From positions 1-64,000 of the forward strand of contig JAGBIJ010000003.1 of NCBI GenBank assembly GCA_017935045.1: DNA of 64,000 nt, written 5' to 3'. This document shows positions 42,235 to 51,937 of this stretch, one piece after another (the first letter of the stretch is position 1; each line of letters opens with the position of its first letter). The translations under genes were made by a program, and so were the position numbers. The notes under the pieces are model-generated. The model was given only the letters and a program-made list of their open reading frames with translations. It searched no databases and had not been told where the DNA came from. Source of the DNA: Muribaculaceae bacterium. GTDB taxonomy: Bacteria > Bacteroidota > Bacteroidia > Bacteroidales > Muribaculaceae.

Positions 42235-43629
42235 ATGGACGACCCGCTACCTACGCCCCTCGGGGCTGTAATCAATCTACTTAATCTGCTGTGCCAGGGT
42301 ACAGACCTTGTGCCTGCTATCGAATTTCAGACTCCCGGCTCCTGGCTTTCCTGGTCACTGCTCGTGATAATCGCCGGGCTGTGTCTGTGTGTCTCCGCCT
42401 TTGTCAGCGGCAGCGAGATAGCTTTCTTCGGCCTTGACGCCGAAGACCTGGATTACCTCGACGAAGAGACTGAGGAGCGCGGCGCCGGCTGTCCGGCCGC
42501 CAAGGTGCGCGACCTGCTCGACCACAGCGAGCGCCTGCTTGCTACTATCTTGATTACCAACAATCTGGTCAACATCACGATGGTCGTGCTGCTATCCTTC
42601 GCCATAAACCAGGCCGTGAAGTTCAACTCCCCCGTACTCAACTTCTTGCTTCAGACCGTATTCCTTACCTTTCTGCTCTTGCTATGCGGCGAGATTCTGC
42701 CCAAGCTGGTGGCCAAGCAGAATCCGTTGCGCTGGGTAATGCGCAGTGTGGGCGGGATAACGCTGCTCTATAAGCTGCTCAAGGGTCCGGCGCGACTCAT
42801 GGAGAGGTCTACCGGAGTGGTACACCGTATCATATCAAAGAAGCACGAAGCCGTGACCACCGACGAACTGTCGCAGGCTCTGGAAATGAGCGACGAGCCT
42901 GCCGGCAAGGACAAAGAGATGCTTGAAGGCATCCTGACTTTCGGTGAAAAAGAGGCGCGCGACATAATGGTAAGCCGTGTGGACGTTACCGACATAGAGT
43001 GGCACAGCACCTTTGCCGAAGTGGTGGAAGTCATCCTCCGTACTGGCTACTCCCGTATCCCCGTCTACGACTCCAATCAGGATCAGATACGCGGCATACT
43101 GTACAGCAAGGATTTGCTTCCCTATATAGGCAACCGCACCGACGATTTCGCCTGGCAATCACTGCTGCGCAAGCCCTATTTCGTGCCCGAGAGCCGCATG
43201 ATCGACGATTTGCTCGAGGATTTCCGCCGCAAGCACATACATATAGCCATTGTAGTAGACGAGTACGGCGGTACGCGCGGCATCGTCACGCTGGAAGACA
43301 TAATAGAGGAAATCGTAGGCGACATCGACGATGAATATGACGAGCACACCCGTCTTTATCGCAAACTCAGCGACAATACCTTCGTCTTTGAGGCCAAGAT
43401 ACCGATGACCGATTTCTATAAAGTGACCGGACTTGAGGAGGAGGACTTCGGCGATGTGGCCGAGGATGCCGAGACACTCGCCGGGCTGATACTGGCCGCC
43501 AAAGGAGATTTTCCTTCAAAAAAAGAGGCATTGGTCTGCGGTCCGTGCCGCTTCCTTGTGCTCGACATTCAGAAGCACCGCATCATATCTGTACGATGCA
43601 GCATAATGGATAAAACAGAAGAATCCTGA
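42235..43629 (+). CDS. gldE: GldE-type hemolysin C/CorC family membrane protein
   Basis: 464 residues. DUF21/CNNM transmembrane domain (30-190; GLCLCVSAFVSGSEIAFFG and LLLCGEILPKLVAKQNP). Paired CBS domains follow (225-345; EARDIMVSRVDVTDIEW, SRIPVYDSNQDQIRGILY, VVDEYGGTRGIVTLEDIIEE). The CorC/HlyC domain is at the end (FEAKIPMTDFYKVTG). This architecture is GldE in Bacteroidetes, linked in gliding species to GldD and the type IX machinery; elsewhere CNNM/CorC proteins affect Mg2+ export. The presence of T9SS-like cargo in the window fits. A PPTase follows after 6 bases, a common pairing. Confidence 0.88.
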   Translation: MDDPLPTPLGAVINLLNLLCQGTDLVPAIEFQTPGSWLSWSLLVIIAGLCLCVSAFVSGSEIAFFGLDAEDLDYLDEETEERGAGCPAAKVRDLLDHSERLLATILITNNLVNITMVVLLSFAINQAVKFNSPVLNFLLQTVFLTFLLLLCGEILPKLVAKQNPLRWVMRSVGGITLLYKLLKGPARLMERSTGVVHRIISKKHEAVTTDELSQALEMSDEPAGKDKEMLEGILTFGEKEARDIMVSRVDVTDIEWHSTFAEVVEVILRTGYSRIPVYDSNQDQIRGILYSKDLLPYIGNRTDDFAWQSLLRKPYFVPESRMIDDLLEDFRRKHIHIAIVVDEYGGTRGIVTLEDIIEEIVGDIDDEYDEHTRLYRKLSDNTFVFEAKIPMTDFYKVTGLEEEDFGDVAEDAETLAGLILAAKGDFPSKKEALVCGPCRFLVLDIQKHRIISVRCSIMDKTEES

Positions 43630-43635
43630 TAAAAC

Positions 43636-44286
43636 ATGGACACAGATTTCATATATTGCCGCCACCGCTCGCCGGCAGGCATCAAGATAGAGGAAGTAAG
43701 CGGAGGCGAGGGTCACAGCGCCCCCGTATGGCGCGCCATGGCCTGGCAGATATATAAGGAGAATGGCAAAGACGGTTATCGTGATGTGACGCATACCGAG
43801 AGTGGCGCTCCGCTGCTCTATGGCGGAAACGAACGCATATCGGCCAGTCATGCTGCCGGGCTGCTGGTGGTAGCTACCCTCGCCCCGGTTCCCGGCGCCG
43901 ATTTCGAGGTCTACTCTCCGCAGACGGCCTTGGGGGTGGATACGGAGATGGCTGATCGCGGGCAAGTGCTTCGTATACGTGAGAGATTTATGTCCGCCGC
44001 CGAGCTTGCCTCGATACCGGCTGACGACGTAGAGGCCAATGTGCTGGCCTGGACCGTAAAGGAGGCTGTATTCAAAGCCGCGCTGCAGCCCGGACTCGAC
44101 CTGCGCGACATCGTCATAACCGAGTTGCCGGAGCCGGCGCCTGACTCCGATACGCGCGATGCTCGCTTCGGTACGGCGACTGCGCCCCTGCTGTCGGGCG
44201 ACACCTCATTCCGTCTCTATTCCTATCGCCACGGCTCCCATATCGTCACACTGGCCTGGCATCCCGAGGCCGCGGTATTCGTCTGA
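43636..44286 (+). CDS. 4'-phosphopantetheinyl transferase superfamily protein
   Basis: 216 residues. The ACPS-type active site is visible: GVDTEMADR near residue 100 gives the metal-binding Asp and Glu. RFMSAAELAS and WTVKEAVFKAAL near 140 supply the downstream Trp-x-x-Lys-Glu motif. It moves the phosphopantetheine arm of CoA onto carrier proteins. Length and N-terminal half suggest the Sfp-like two-lobed type, not the short AcpS. Co-transcribed with gldE. The carrier-protein target is unknown. Confidence 0.85.
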   Translation: MDTDFIYCRHRSPAGIKIEEVSGGEGHSAPVWRAMAWQIYKENGKDGYRDVTHTESGAPLLYGGNERISASHAAGLLVVATLAPVPGADFEVYSPQTALGVDTEMADRGQVLRIRERFMSAAELASIPADDVEANVLAWTVKEAVFKAALQPGLDLRDIVITELPEPAPDSDTRDARFGTATAPLLSGDTSFRLYSYRHGSHIVTLAWHPEAAVFV

Positions 44287-44354
44287 AGCGGGCGGGGATA
44301 TGAAAAAAACGGGTATTTTGCGGAAAAAGCGCGCCCGCGTTGCGAATTATTTCT

Positions 44355-44362
44355 TACCTTTG
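44355..44362 (+). promoter_or_regulatory. -7 box of the DUF2723 gene
   Basis: Perfect TACCTTTG, 78 bases before ATG. No TTG at the expected -33 distance. Confidence 0.5.
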
Positions 44363-44440
44363 CAGTTCAAACGGGCTGCCCTGCATGCGCAATCGCATCA
44401 GTAGCCGGAACCCGTCAAACAGATATTTAAGGCTTTAATT

Positions 44441-47400
44441 ATGATATTCACGCGTAAGTATAATCTGGTAAACAACCTTATGGGATGGGGCGTCTTTGTG
44501 ATAGCCCTGATCACATACTGGCTGACACTGGAACCCACAGCCTCTTACTGGGACTGCGGAGAGTTTATTATCCAGGCCGACAAGCTTGAGATCGGTCATC
44601 CGCCCGGCAACCCCATCTTCATGCTGACGGCACGCTTCTTCTCCAATTTCGCTTTCGGAGATCCGATGAAAGTAGCCGTGATGGTCAACGCCATGAGCGG
44701 ACTGCTGTCAGCCCTGACTATCCTGCTGCTGTTCTGGACCATAACCCATCTGGTACGCCGGCTTCTGATAAAGGATTCGGACGCCTCTGCCGAGCCGTCG
44801 CTGGTCAAATACATGGCAATCATGGGGTCCGGCCTGTGTGGCGCCCTGGCCTACGCCTGGAGCGACACATTCTGGTTCTCGGCCGTCGAGGGAGAGGTCT
44901 ACGCCTTCTCCAGCTTCTGTACCGCCCTGGTCTTTTGGCTGATACTGAAATGGGAGAACCGCGCTGACCAGCCCCACTCCGACCGCTATCTGATACTGAT
45001 AGCCTACGTCATCGGCGTCTCCGTGGCCGTCCATCTGCTCAATCTGCTCTGTATCCCCGCCATAGTACTGGTCTACTGCTACCGCCGCTTCCCGGCTATG
45101 AATGTCAAAAAGAGCCTGTTGGCTCTGCTTGTCAGCTTCGCCATAGTGGTACTCGTACTCTACGGTCTGGTGCCAGGCTTCATCAAGGTGGCCGGCTGGT
45201 TTGAGCTGCTGTTTGTCAACAGTCTCGGCCTGAGCTTCAACAGCGGTACTCTGATTTATACCATTCTTGCTGTCGGTGTTCTGCTTTGGGCCCTCTACGA
45301 GCTGTATGCCCAGCGCTCCGCCGACCGCATACGCATATCGTTCATGTGCGCCGTATTCCTCAGCGGCATCCTCTTCATAGGCTCGTCGCTGTGGCTCGGC
45401 ATGGTACTGTTCTGCGTGCTTGCCTTCTTCATCTTCTACCGCTTCAAGAAGAATTTGCCCGTGCGCTGGCTCAATCTGGTAATGTGGAGCATATTCGTAA
45501 TTTTCGTGGGCTACAGCTCCTATGCGCTGATTCTTATCCGCTCCAACGCTGCCACGCCTATGAATCAGAATTCCCCGGACAATGTGTTCGACCTCTCCTC
45601 GTATCTCAACCGCGAGCAATACGGCCAGACCCCTCTGCTCTACGGCCAGACCTATAAGAGCTCTCCGCAGCAGATGACCGCGCTCTCCGCCGACGGCGAA
45701 GAGATATTCCGTACGCGCGTCCTGAAAGGCAAGCCCCAGTACGCGCGCGGTGTGAAGGGCGCCAAGATCAATTCGCCCGAAGACTTCCTGAGCGGCGAGG
45801 AGATACAGCGCGACGCCGAGCTGGCAGCACGCGGCTCGGACTACTACGCCATGTACGACTATGCCAACGAGTATGTGATGAATCCCGAGCTTGACATGCT
45901 TCTGCCCCGTATTCACAGCAGCGCTCCCGGCCACGAGGCCGCCTATGCCCTGTGGGCTGACCTGAGCGATATGCCGCAGATACCTATAGAAGCATACGAT
46001 TCGTCTACGCGCACTATGATTCCGCTCCCCTCGGCTGAAATCAGCTACAACGAGATGGGCGAGCCTTATCAGCCGCAGCAGACATCGCCGCGTCCCACCT
46101 TCGGCCAGAGTCTGGAATACTTCTTCAATTATCAGCTCAATCACATGTACTGGCGTTACTTCCTCTGGAACTTCGCCGGACGCCAGAATGACATCAACAA
46201 CCAGTATGGCGAAAAAGACGCCGGCAACTGGATTTCAGGCATACCCTTCATCGACGATGCCCGCTTAGGCGACCAGAGCCTGCTGCCCGACGAGTACGGC
46301 AAGGGCAACAAGGGTCACAACGTCTTCTACATGCTTCCCCTGCTGCTCGGAATCATAGGTCTGCTCTGGCAGGCGTTCCGCGGCAAGCGCGGTATCGAGC
46401 AGTTCTGGGTAGTCTTCTTCCTGTTCTTTATGACCGGTATAGCCATCGTCCTCTATCTCAATCAGCCGCCGCTTCAGCCCCGTGAGCGAGACTACGCCTA
46501 CGCCGGCTCGTTCTATGCGTTCGCCATCTGGATAGGCATTGGTGTGGCAGCCCTGTGGTGTTTACTTACCCGTCTGTTTGCCAAGAAGACGCCCGAACAG
46601 ATAGAGGAGGCCGTGCCTGCCGTGGCCGACGACTGCCGCAAGTCGCGCCTGGCGGCCTTCATCGCCGTAGCTGTCGGAGTGCTCGTGCCACTGCAGATGG
46701 TCAGCCAGACATGGGACGACCACGACCGCTCAGGCCGCTATGCCGCCCGTGACTACGCCGTCAACTATCTGGAGAGCCTCGAGCCGAACGCCATCATATT
46801 CTGCAACGGAGACAACGACACCTTCCCCCTGTGGTATGCCCAGGAGGTCGAAGGCGTGCGCCCCGACGTCAAAATCATCAATCTCTCCTATCTCAGCTCC
46901 GATTGGTATGCCAATCAGCAGCGTCTGCAGACTTATACGGCTCCTCCCGTAAAGTTTACGGCGCAGCCCAAGGATTATGCCTACCATCAGAGAGACGTCA
47001 GCTATATCACTCCGCTGACCAATATGACTGATACGGTTACGCTGCTCGACGCGCTGAAGAAGATGTACGCCGACAATACTCCCGACCCCACGTACCGTGT
47101 GCCGGTTGTAAGCTACAGGAATACCGTGATTCCCGTAGACAAAGCCAAAGCCGCCGCCCGCGGCCTCGCGCCTGCCCAGGGAGCCGGTGCCCTGCTCGAC
47201 GAGATACCTGTCGGTCTCGGCAACATGAGCCTGGGACAGATGCTTATGCTCGACATAATAGCCACCAATGCCGCCAACGGCTGGGAGCGTCCGATATACT
47301 GGGCTATGACCGTTGGAGAGGAGAACTATCGTCAGTTCCTGCCTTACCTGCGCAGCACCGGCATGGCCTTGCAGCTTGTCCCCTACGAGGCGCAGCTCTC

Positions 47401-48292
47401 GGCCGACACGAAGCGCGGCTACGACATAGTAACCCGCAAATATCGCTGGGGCGGCGCCGACGTCAAGCCCGGCGACTATGTGCCCTATTTCGACGAGACT
47501 GCCGGACGCATGCTTTCGGGAGTACGTATGACGATGCTTGACGTGGCCCGTCAGCTTACTCTGGAAAAACAGTATGACAAGGCTGCGAAAATCCTCGACA
47601 TATTCATGAAGCGCGTAGCCATGCCCGTACGCCCGCTCGGCTTCAATGACACCTACAGCCTCGGCACCATCTACTGCACCATCGGCCAGGAGGCCGGCAA
47701 ACCGGAGATGACCCGGAAGGGTCTGAAGATTCTGGCCGACGGCATGAAGCGCTACGCTCAGAATGTGCGCTATGTCGACATGCTTGCCGAGAAATACGGC
47801 ATACATGAATACCAGGATCAGCAGACCGGTGTCGTGAAGATGCAGCTTGACGTGATGACCACCCCGGAAAACCAGGCCATACTCTACACCTACTATCCGC
47901 TGATAGAGGCTTACGAGACCTACGCCGGAGCAGGCTCAGCCGATGCCATACTACGCAAGTGCGGCATATCGGCTCAGGTACGCCAGCGTCTGAAGCAATA
48001 TTATGACAAAAGCGAGACTCCGCAGCTTGGCGCCGACAGCGAATACGCTCAGGAGATTGCCAAACGTGCGGAAATAGTAGTGGAGCTTCAGGGCAAGACG
48101 CCTGAGGAATATGCCGCCGTCACTGATCTGGAGAAGCAGGTGGACTCCACCTTCGTGCTTATGCTTCAGGACTATCTGAGCGGCGGCGGAAGTCAGGAGG
48201 AGCTGCTCCAATATGAGATAATAGACAAAGTCAACTCGGAGCGTTCGCTCCGTGTGGCCGAGGAATATGCCGCCGCCCACGGCGGCGAGTGA
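44441..48292 (+). CDS. DUF2723 membrane protein, putative GT-C type protein glycosyltransferase
   Basis: 1283 residues. About eleven hydrophobic segments in 15-370 and 620-760. The DUF2723 core opens with PTASYWDCGEFI and HPPGNPIFMLTARFF, an Asp-Glu pair in the first periplasmic loop that resembles GT-C mannosyltransferases. A ~200-residue soluble loop (380-600) and a large C-terminal soluble part (770-1283; IIFCNGDNDTFPLWYAQEVEG) follow. GT-C enzymes use lipid-linked sugars; members in Bacteroidetes are suspected of O-glycosylating exported proteins, which is not shown for this one. Has its own promoter; the deacetylase gene follows 13 bases later. Confidence 0.88.
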   Translation: MIFTRKYNLVNNLMGWGVFVIALITYWLTLEPTASYWDCGEFIIQADKLEIGHPPGNPIFMLTARFFSNFAFGDPMKVAVMVNAMSGLLSALTILLLFWTITHLVRRLLIKDSDASAEPSLVKYMAIMGSGLCGALAYAWSDTFWFSAVEGEVYAFSSFCTALVFWLILKWENRADQPHSDRYLILIAYVIGVSVAVHLLNLLCIPAIVLVYCYRRFPAMNVKKSLLALLVSFAIVVLVLYGLVPGFIKVAGWFELLFVNSLGLSFNSGTLIYTILAVGVLLWALYELYAQRSADRIRISFMCAVFLSGILFIGSSLWLGMVLFCVLAFFIFYRFKKNLPVRWLNLVMWSIFVIFVGYSSYALILIRSNAATPMNQNSPDNVFDLSSYLNREQYGQTPLLYGQTYKSSPQQMTALSADGEEIFRTRVLKGKPQYARGVKGAKINSPEDFLSGEEIQRDAELAARGSDYYAMYDYANEYVMNPELDMLLPRIHSSAPGHEAAYALWADLSDMPQIPIEAYDSSTRTMIPLPSAEISYNEMGEPYQPQQTSPRPTFGQSLEYFFNYQLNHMYWRYFLWNFAGRQNDINNQYGEKDAGNWISGIPFIDDARLGDQSLLPDEYGKGNKGHNVFYMLPLLLGIIGLLWQAFRGKRGIEQFWVVFFLFFMTGIAIVLYLNQPPLQPRERDYAYAGSFYAFAIWIGIGVAALWCLLTRLFAKKTPEQIEEAVPAVADDCRKSRLAAFIAVAVGVLVPLQMVSQTWDDHDRSGRYAARDYAVNYLESLEPNAIIFCNGDNDTFPLWYAQEVEGVRPDVKIINLSYLSSDWYANQQRLQTYTAPPVKFTAQPKDYAYHQRDVSYITPLTNMTDTVTLLDALKKMYADNTPDPTYRVPVVSYRNTVIPVDKAKAAARGLAPAQGAGALLDEIPVGLGNMSLGQMLMLDIIATNAANGWERPIYWAMTVGEENYRQFLPYLRSTGMALQLVPYEAQLSADTKRGYDIVTRKYRWGGADVKPGDYVPYFDETAGRMLSGVRMTMLDVARQLTLEKQYDKAAKILDIFMKRVAMPVRPLGFNDTYSLGTIYCTIGQEAGKPEMTRKGLKILADGMKRYAQNVRYVDMLAEKYGIHEYQDQQTGVVKMQLDVMTTPENQAILYTYYPLIEAYETYAGAGSADAILRKCGISAQVRQRLKQYYDKSETPQLGADSEYAQEIAKRAEIVVELQGKTPEEYAAVTDLEKQVDSTFVLMLQDYLSGGGSQEELLQYEIIDKVNSERSLRVAEEYAAAHGGE

Positions 48293-48305
48293 CGCGCTGC
48301 TGCCT

Positions 48306-48941
48306 ATGCTGATAGAGCGTCCGCCCGTATTGTTCCGCAAGCTGGTGCCCGGAGGTATTTTCCGGGTGCCGGCAGCGGCTCGAGACGGCCGTAAGGAGGT
48401 ATATCTGACCTTTGACGACGGTCCCATACCAGATGTCACACCCTGGGTCCTCGACCAGCTCGACGCCTACGGCATAAAGGCGACCTTTTTCATGGTCGGC
48501 GACAACGCGCGCAAGTACCCCGACGTTGCCCGCGAGGTGCTGCGGCGCGGCCACGCCGTAGGCAACCACACGATGCACCATGTGCAGGGCGCCGGGATGG
48601 CTACCCGCAGCTATCTGCGAGACGTGCAGGAGGCCGCCGAGCTGCTCGACACATCTCTGTTCCGGCCCCCCCACGGCTGGCTTCGTCCGGCTCAGGCGCG
48701 GGCTTTGCGCAGTCGATATACTTTAGTGATGTACGACTTGGTAACGCGAGACTACTCGTGCCGGCTCGACGCCGACCAGGTGTTTGCCAACGTGCGTCGC
48801 TACGCGCGGCCAGGCGCCATAATAGTATTCCACGATTCGCTCAAGAGCCGCGATAGAATCCTGACGGCTCTGCCGCGTTCGCTCGAATGGCTGCTGGAGC
48901 AAGGTTATACTTTCGGACTGCTGACCGATCTGAAACACTGA
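48306..48941 (+). CDS. Polysaccharide deacetylase (NodB homology)
   Basis: 211 residues from ATG at 48306 (MLIERPPV). A longer GTG start would overlap DUF2723. NodB motifs in order: YLTFDDGPIPD with the catalytic Asp and metal Asp, HTMHH with both metal His, RPPHGWLRP, and the closing VFHDS. It removes N-acetyl groups from a polysaccharide, using a divalent metal. No signal peptide is seen, so it may act in the cytosol or on a lipid-linked precursor. It lies between DUF2723 and an epimerase gene, consistent with glycan building. Confidence 0.9.
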   Translation: MLIERPPVLFRKLVPGGIFRVPAAARDGRKEVYLTFDDGPIPDVTPWVLDQLDAYGIKATFFMVGDNARKYPDVAREVLRRGHAVGNHTMHHVQGAGMATRSYLRDVQEAAELLDTSLFRPPHGWLRPAQARALRSRYTLVMYDLVTRDYSCRLDADQVFANVRRYARPGAIIVFHDSLKSRDRILTALPRSLEWLLEQGYTFGLLTDLKH

Positions 48942-48949
48942 ACGGAAAA

Positions 48950-49966
48950 ATGGATAATAAGAAACGTGTACTGGTAGTGGGAGCCGGCGGATTCGCCGGC
49001 GGATTCATGGTAGCCGAAGGACTGCGTCGCGGCTACGAGGTATGGGCCGGCGTCAGACAGTCGACCTCACGCACATTTCTGAGTGACGGACGCATCCGCT
49101 TCCTCACACTCGATTTCGATGACCCGTCATCGCTTGCCCCCGCCTTGCGCGCCGCGCTGCCCGAAGGGGAACGCTGGGACTATATAGTCTATAACCTTGG
49201 AGCGACGAAGGCTCTGCTATTCGCCGATTTCAACCGGATAAACCATGACTATCTGCGCGATTTCCTCGCCGCGCTGAAGCAGACCGGCATGACGCCCGAC
49301 AGACTGCTGTTCATCAGTTCTCTCTCTGTCATGGGGCCGGGCGACGATAAGACGTACACACCCTTTACCGCCGCTTCGATACCGGCGCCGGACACACGCT
49401 ACGGAGCCTCCAAGCTGAAAGCCGAGATGTGTCTGGCCTCCAGTGGAGTGCCTTACATCATATTCCGCTGTACAGGGATCTACGGACCTCACGAGCGCGA
49501 TTACTATCTTATGTACAAGAGCATAGCCTCTGGTGTGGATTTTTCAGTAGGTTACCGCCGCCAGATGCTCACATTCATTTATATAGAAGATTTATGCCGC
49601 GCTGTCTACCAGGCTTTGGAGCATGCGCCTTCCGGCAAAACATATCTTATAGCCGAGGGGCGGGCTTATACGCAGCGTGAATTTCGTAAAATAGCCGCCG
49701 AAGCGGTAGGTCGGCGCCATATCCTCCCGATAGTGGCGCCTCTGTGGGTCCTCAAGGCTGTATGCGCCATAGGCGGCCTCATAGGACGGCTGCGGCACAG
49801 ACCTATGACACTCAATCCAGACAAATACCGCATCATGCGTCAGCGCAACTGGCAGGCGGATATAGACGACGCCGTGCGTGATTTCGGTTTTGATCCGCAG
49901 ACCGATCTGGCAGAAGGCTCGCGCCGCGCCGTAGAATGGTACCGTCAGGCCGGATGGCTGAAATAA
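48950..49966 (+). CDS. NAD-dependent epimerase/dehydratase (SDR)
   Basis: 338 residues from MDNKKRVL. The longer ORF overlaps the deacetylase gene. Extended SDR: nucleotide-binding VVGAGGFAGGFMVAEGL (near 8), Ser of the FISSLSVMG strand, and the YxxxK pair in RYGASKLKAEM (near 150). The C-terminal substrate domain holds TFIYIEDLCRAVYQALE. It probably oxidises, reduces or epimerises a nucleotide sugar or a related compound; the substrate is unknown. Eight bases after the deacetylase gene, so co-transcribed. Confidence 0.88.
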   Translation: MDNKKRVLVVGAGGFAGGFMVAEGLRRGYEVWAGVRQSTSRTFLSDGRIRFLTLDFDDPSSLAPALRAALPEGERWDYIVYNLGATKALLFADFNRINHDYLRDFLAALKQTGMTPDRLLFISSLSVMGPGDDKTYTPFTAASIPAPDTRYGASKLKAEMCLASSGVPYIIFRCTGIYGPHERDYYLMYKSIASGVDFSVGYRRQMLTFIYIEDLCRAVYQALEHAPSGKTYLIAEGRAYTQREFRKIAAEAVGRRHILPIVAPLWVLKAVCAIGGLIGRLRHRPMTLNPDKYRIMRQRNWQADIDDAVRDFGFDPQTDLAEGSRRAVEWYRQAGWLK

Positions 49967-49976
49967 ACAAAAGACT

Positions 49977-50918
49977 ATGAACGATTCGCTGCATAATGTC
50001 CGCGCAACTCACGAAACAGCGCCTGTGGCCGCGCAGGAGGCGACTCACGGCAATGCCGCGGCCGGCGCCATAGTCGGGCAGCCGGCGCCGCGCGAGCAAT
50101 CCGGGCAGTCACGGCCTCAAAGCCGACAACCGCAACATCAGCCGACAACCGCCGCAGCCGATACCGTTGTCGACAGCGTGGCGCGTCCGGAGGCGTTCAA
50201 GGCCATAGTCCTGACGCGTCCTGCAGGGCATACCGTCCATACACCGACAGTGCGCGACAGCTCCGGCGCCGCAACATCGTGGCTTATACTTGGGCTGATG
50301 GTCCTGTTTTTGCTGGTAGCTTTGCGCTACCGGCGCAATTTCCGCTTTGTCGGAGGCATGCTGTCCGAACTGACATCAGGGCGGCGGCGCCGCAACATGT
50401 TTGACGATACGGTGCGAGAGACAACATTCATGATATTGATGAATCTGCTCTGCGTGGTCTCGGTCGGACTTTTGCTGGCCGGAGCACTGAGTGTGGCCGG
50501 CTTCACGCCCGCCCCCCGGCCCGGCCATCTGCTGGTAGGCATAGCGACCTGTACCGGTATAGTGGCAGCCTATTATGTATGTCAATGGGCTGCATATTTA
50601 TTCATAGGTTATATTTTCTCTACACGCGATGCCACGAAAGCATGGACACGGGGTTTCAGCTCCGGCCAGAGTCTGCTCGGACTGCTGCTTTTCCCGTTGG
50701 CCATGGTCAGTGTTTTTTATCCCGGAGGATTGCCGCTGCTGCTCTTTTTGGCTTCCGCGGCTTACCTGGCGGCGCGCCTGCTTTTTATTTTTAAGGGAAT
50801 CCGCATTTTTTCACAGCAAAGACACTCGTATATCCTTTTTTTGTACTACCTTTGCAGTGTTGAAATCGTGCCGGCAGTGATTGTCTGGAAAACAGCCTGC
50901 GGCCTATGTGCAACCTGA
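49977..50918 (+). CDS. DUF4271 membrane protein
   Basis: 313 residues. A long polar, Gln/Pro/Ala-rich cytoplasmic or disordered lead (1-95) precedes five to six membrane helices (SWLILGLMVLFLLVALRY, MNLLCVVSVGLLLAGALSV, LLVGIATCTGIVAAYYV, SLLGLLLFPLAMVSVFY, LYYLCSVEIVPAVIVW). This is DUF4271, common in Bacteroidetes and usually just upstream of a uroporphyrinogen-III synthase-like gene, as here. Function unknown. It starts ten bases after the epimerase gene. Confidence 0.8.
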   Translation: MNDSLHNVRATHETAPVAAQEATHGNAAAGAIVGQPAPREQSGQSRPQSRQPQHQPTTAAADTVVDSVARPEAFKAIVLTRPAGHTVHTPTVRDSSGAATSWLILGLMVLFLLVALRYRRNFRFVGGMLSELTSGRRRRNMFDDTVRETTFMILMNLLCVVSVGLLLAGALSVAGFTPAPRPGHLLVGIATCTGIVAAYYVCQWAAYLFIGYIFSTRDATKAWTRGFSSGQSLLGLLLFPLAMVSVFYPGGLPLLLFLASAAYLAARLLFIFKGIRIFSQQRHSYILFLYYLCSVEIVPAVIVWKTACGLCAT

Positions 50919-50999
50919 TTACCTCTTGCCTCACTACTGGACGTGGCGACGCCTCGGGTGGAGTCTCGTCAAGATGGATAAATATTAATTTCGCGTGAA

Positions 51000-51758
51000 A
51001 TGAAAATTAGAAAGGTTCTCGTCTCACAGCCCAGACCCGAGTCTGGGAAGTCTCCATATTTCGACATTGCCGAGCAGTTCGGCCTTGAGCTGGTATTTCG
51101 CCCGTTCATCAAGGTAGAGGGTCTGACGGCAAAAGAATACAGACAGCAGAAAATCAATATTTCCGATTTTACAGGTGTGATTTTTACAGCGAAAACTGCC
51201 GTCGACAATTATTTCCGCCTGGCCGAAGAAACGCGTTTCGATGTACCCGACACCATGAAGTACATGTGTACGAGCGAGAGTGTGGCCAACTATCTGCAGA
51301 AATATATCGTCTACCGCAAGCGCAAGATATTTTACGGCAACACGGGCAAAATTGACGATCCCCAGCTTCTTGCCGCCCTCAACAAGCACAACAAAGAGAG
51401 ATACCTGCTGCCCGTCAGCGATGTACACAAAGACAATCTTGATATTCTCGACAAGAACAAAGTCAACTATACCAAGGCCGTCATGTACCGTACGGTAAGC
51501 AACGACTTCACTCCCGACGAGCCTTTTGACTACGACCTGCTGCTCTTCTTCAGTCCCGCCGGTATCAAGAGCCTGACAAAAAATTTCCCTAACTTTGACC
51601 AGATCAAGGAGGGTGTGAAGATAGGCTGCTTCGGCGTGAATACGGCCAAGGCCGTGAAAGAGGCCGGTCTGCGTCTCGATATCGAGGCTCCCACCGCCAA
51701 GACTCCGTCCATGACAGGCGCTCTGCTCGCTTACCTCAAAGAGCATCAAGACGACTGA
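51000..51758 (+). CDS. hemD: Uroporphyrinogen-III synthase family protein
   Basis: 252 residues with the two-lobed HemD fold: SQPRPESGKSPYFDIAE at the start, IFTAKTAVDNYFRLAEE, LLFFSPAGIKSL near 180 and IGCFGVNTAKAVKEAGL near 208. HemD closes and inverts the tetrapyrrole ring. Many Bacteroidales lack most early heme genes but keep this homologue next to DUF4271, and no other hem gene is in the window, so its role may differ. A TACCTTTG box occurs inside the upstream ORF (50847-50854) but may be chance. Confidence 0.8.
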   Translation: MKIRKVLVSQPRPESGKSPYFDIAEQFGLELVFRPFIKVEGLTAKEYRQQKINISDFTGVIFTAKTAVDNYFRLAEETRFDVPDTMKYMCTSESVANYLQKYIVYRKRKIFYGNTGKIDDPQLLAALNKHNKERYLLPVSDVHKDNLDILDKNKVNYTKAVMYRTVSNDFTPDEPFDYDLLLFFSPAGIKSLTKNFPNFDQIKEGVKIGCFGVNTAKAVKEAGLRLDIEAPTAKTPSMTGALLAYLKEHQDD

Positions 51759-51847
51759 TATCTGCTTGAAAATACGGCGTTCCTGCCCCGGGACGCGCAT
51801 ACAATCATAAATCCGGACAACCTTGTAGGTTTTTCGGATTTTTTTCG

Positions 51848-51855
51848 TAACTTTG
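51848..51855 (+). promoter_or_regulatory. -7 box of the purN-rel operon
   Basis: Perfect TAACTTTG, 82 bases before ATG. The nearest TTG (51823-51825) has a 22-base spacer, slightly long. Confidence 0.55.
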
Positions 51856-51937
51856 CAGAAACTGCCGGGTGTGACGTATGTGGCATTGTATGGACCGCTG
51901 CCCGCCGCCTGTCAGATGTATTAACTGAATCGGGATT

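Noticed and set aside
50847..50854. TACCTTTG box as promoter of the hemD-like gene
   Set aside because: It lies inside the conserved LYYLC coding segment of DUF4271 and lacks a -33 TTG at the right distance, so it may be codon-driven chance.
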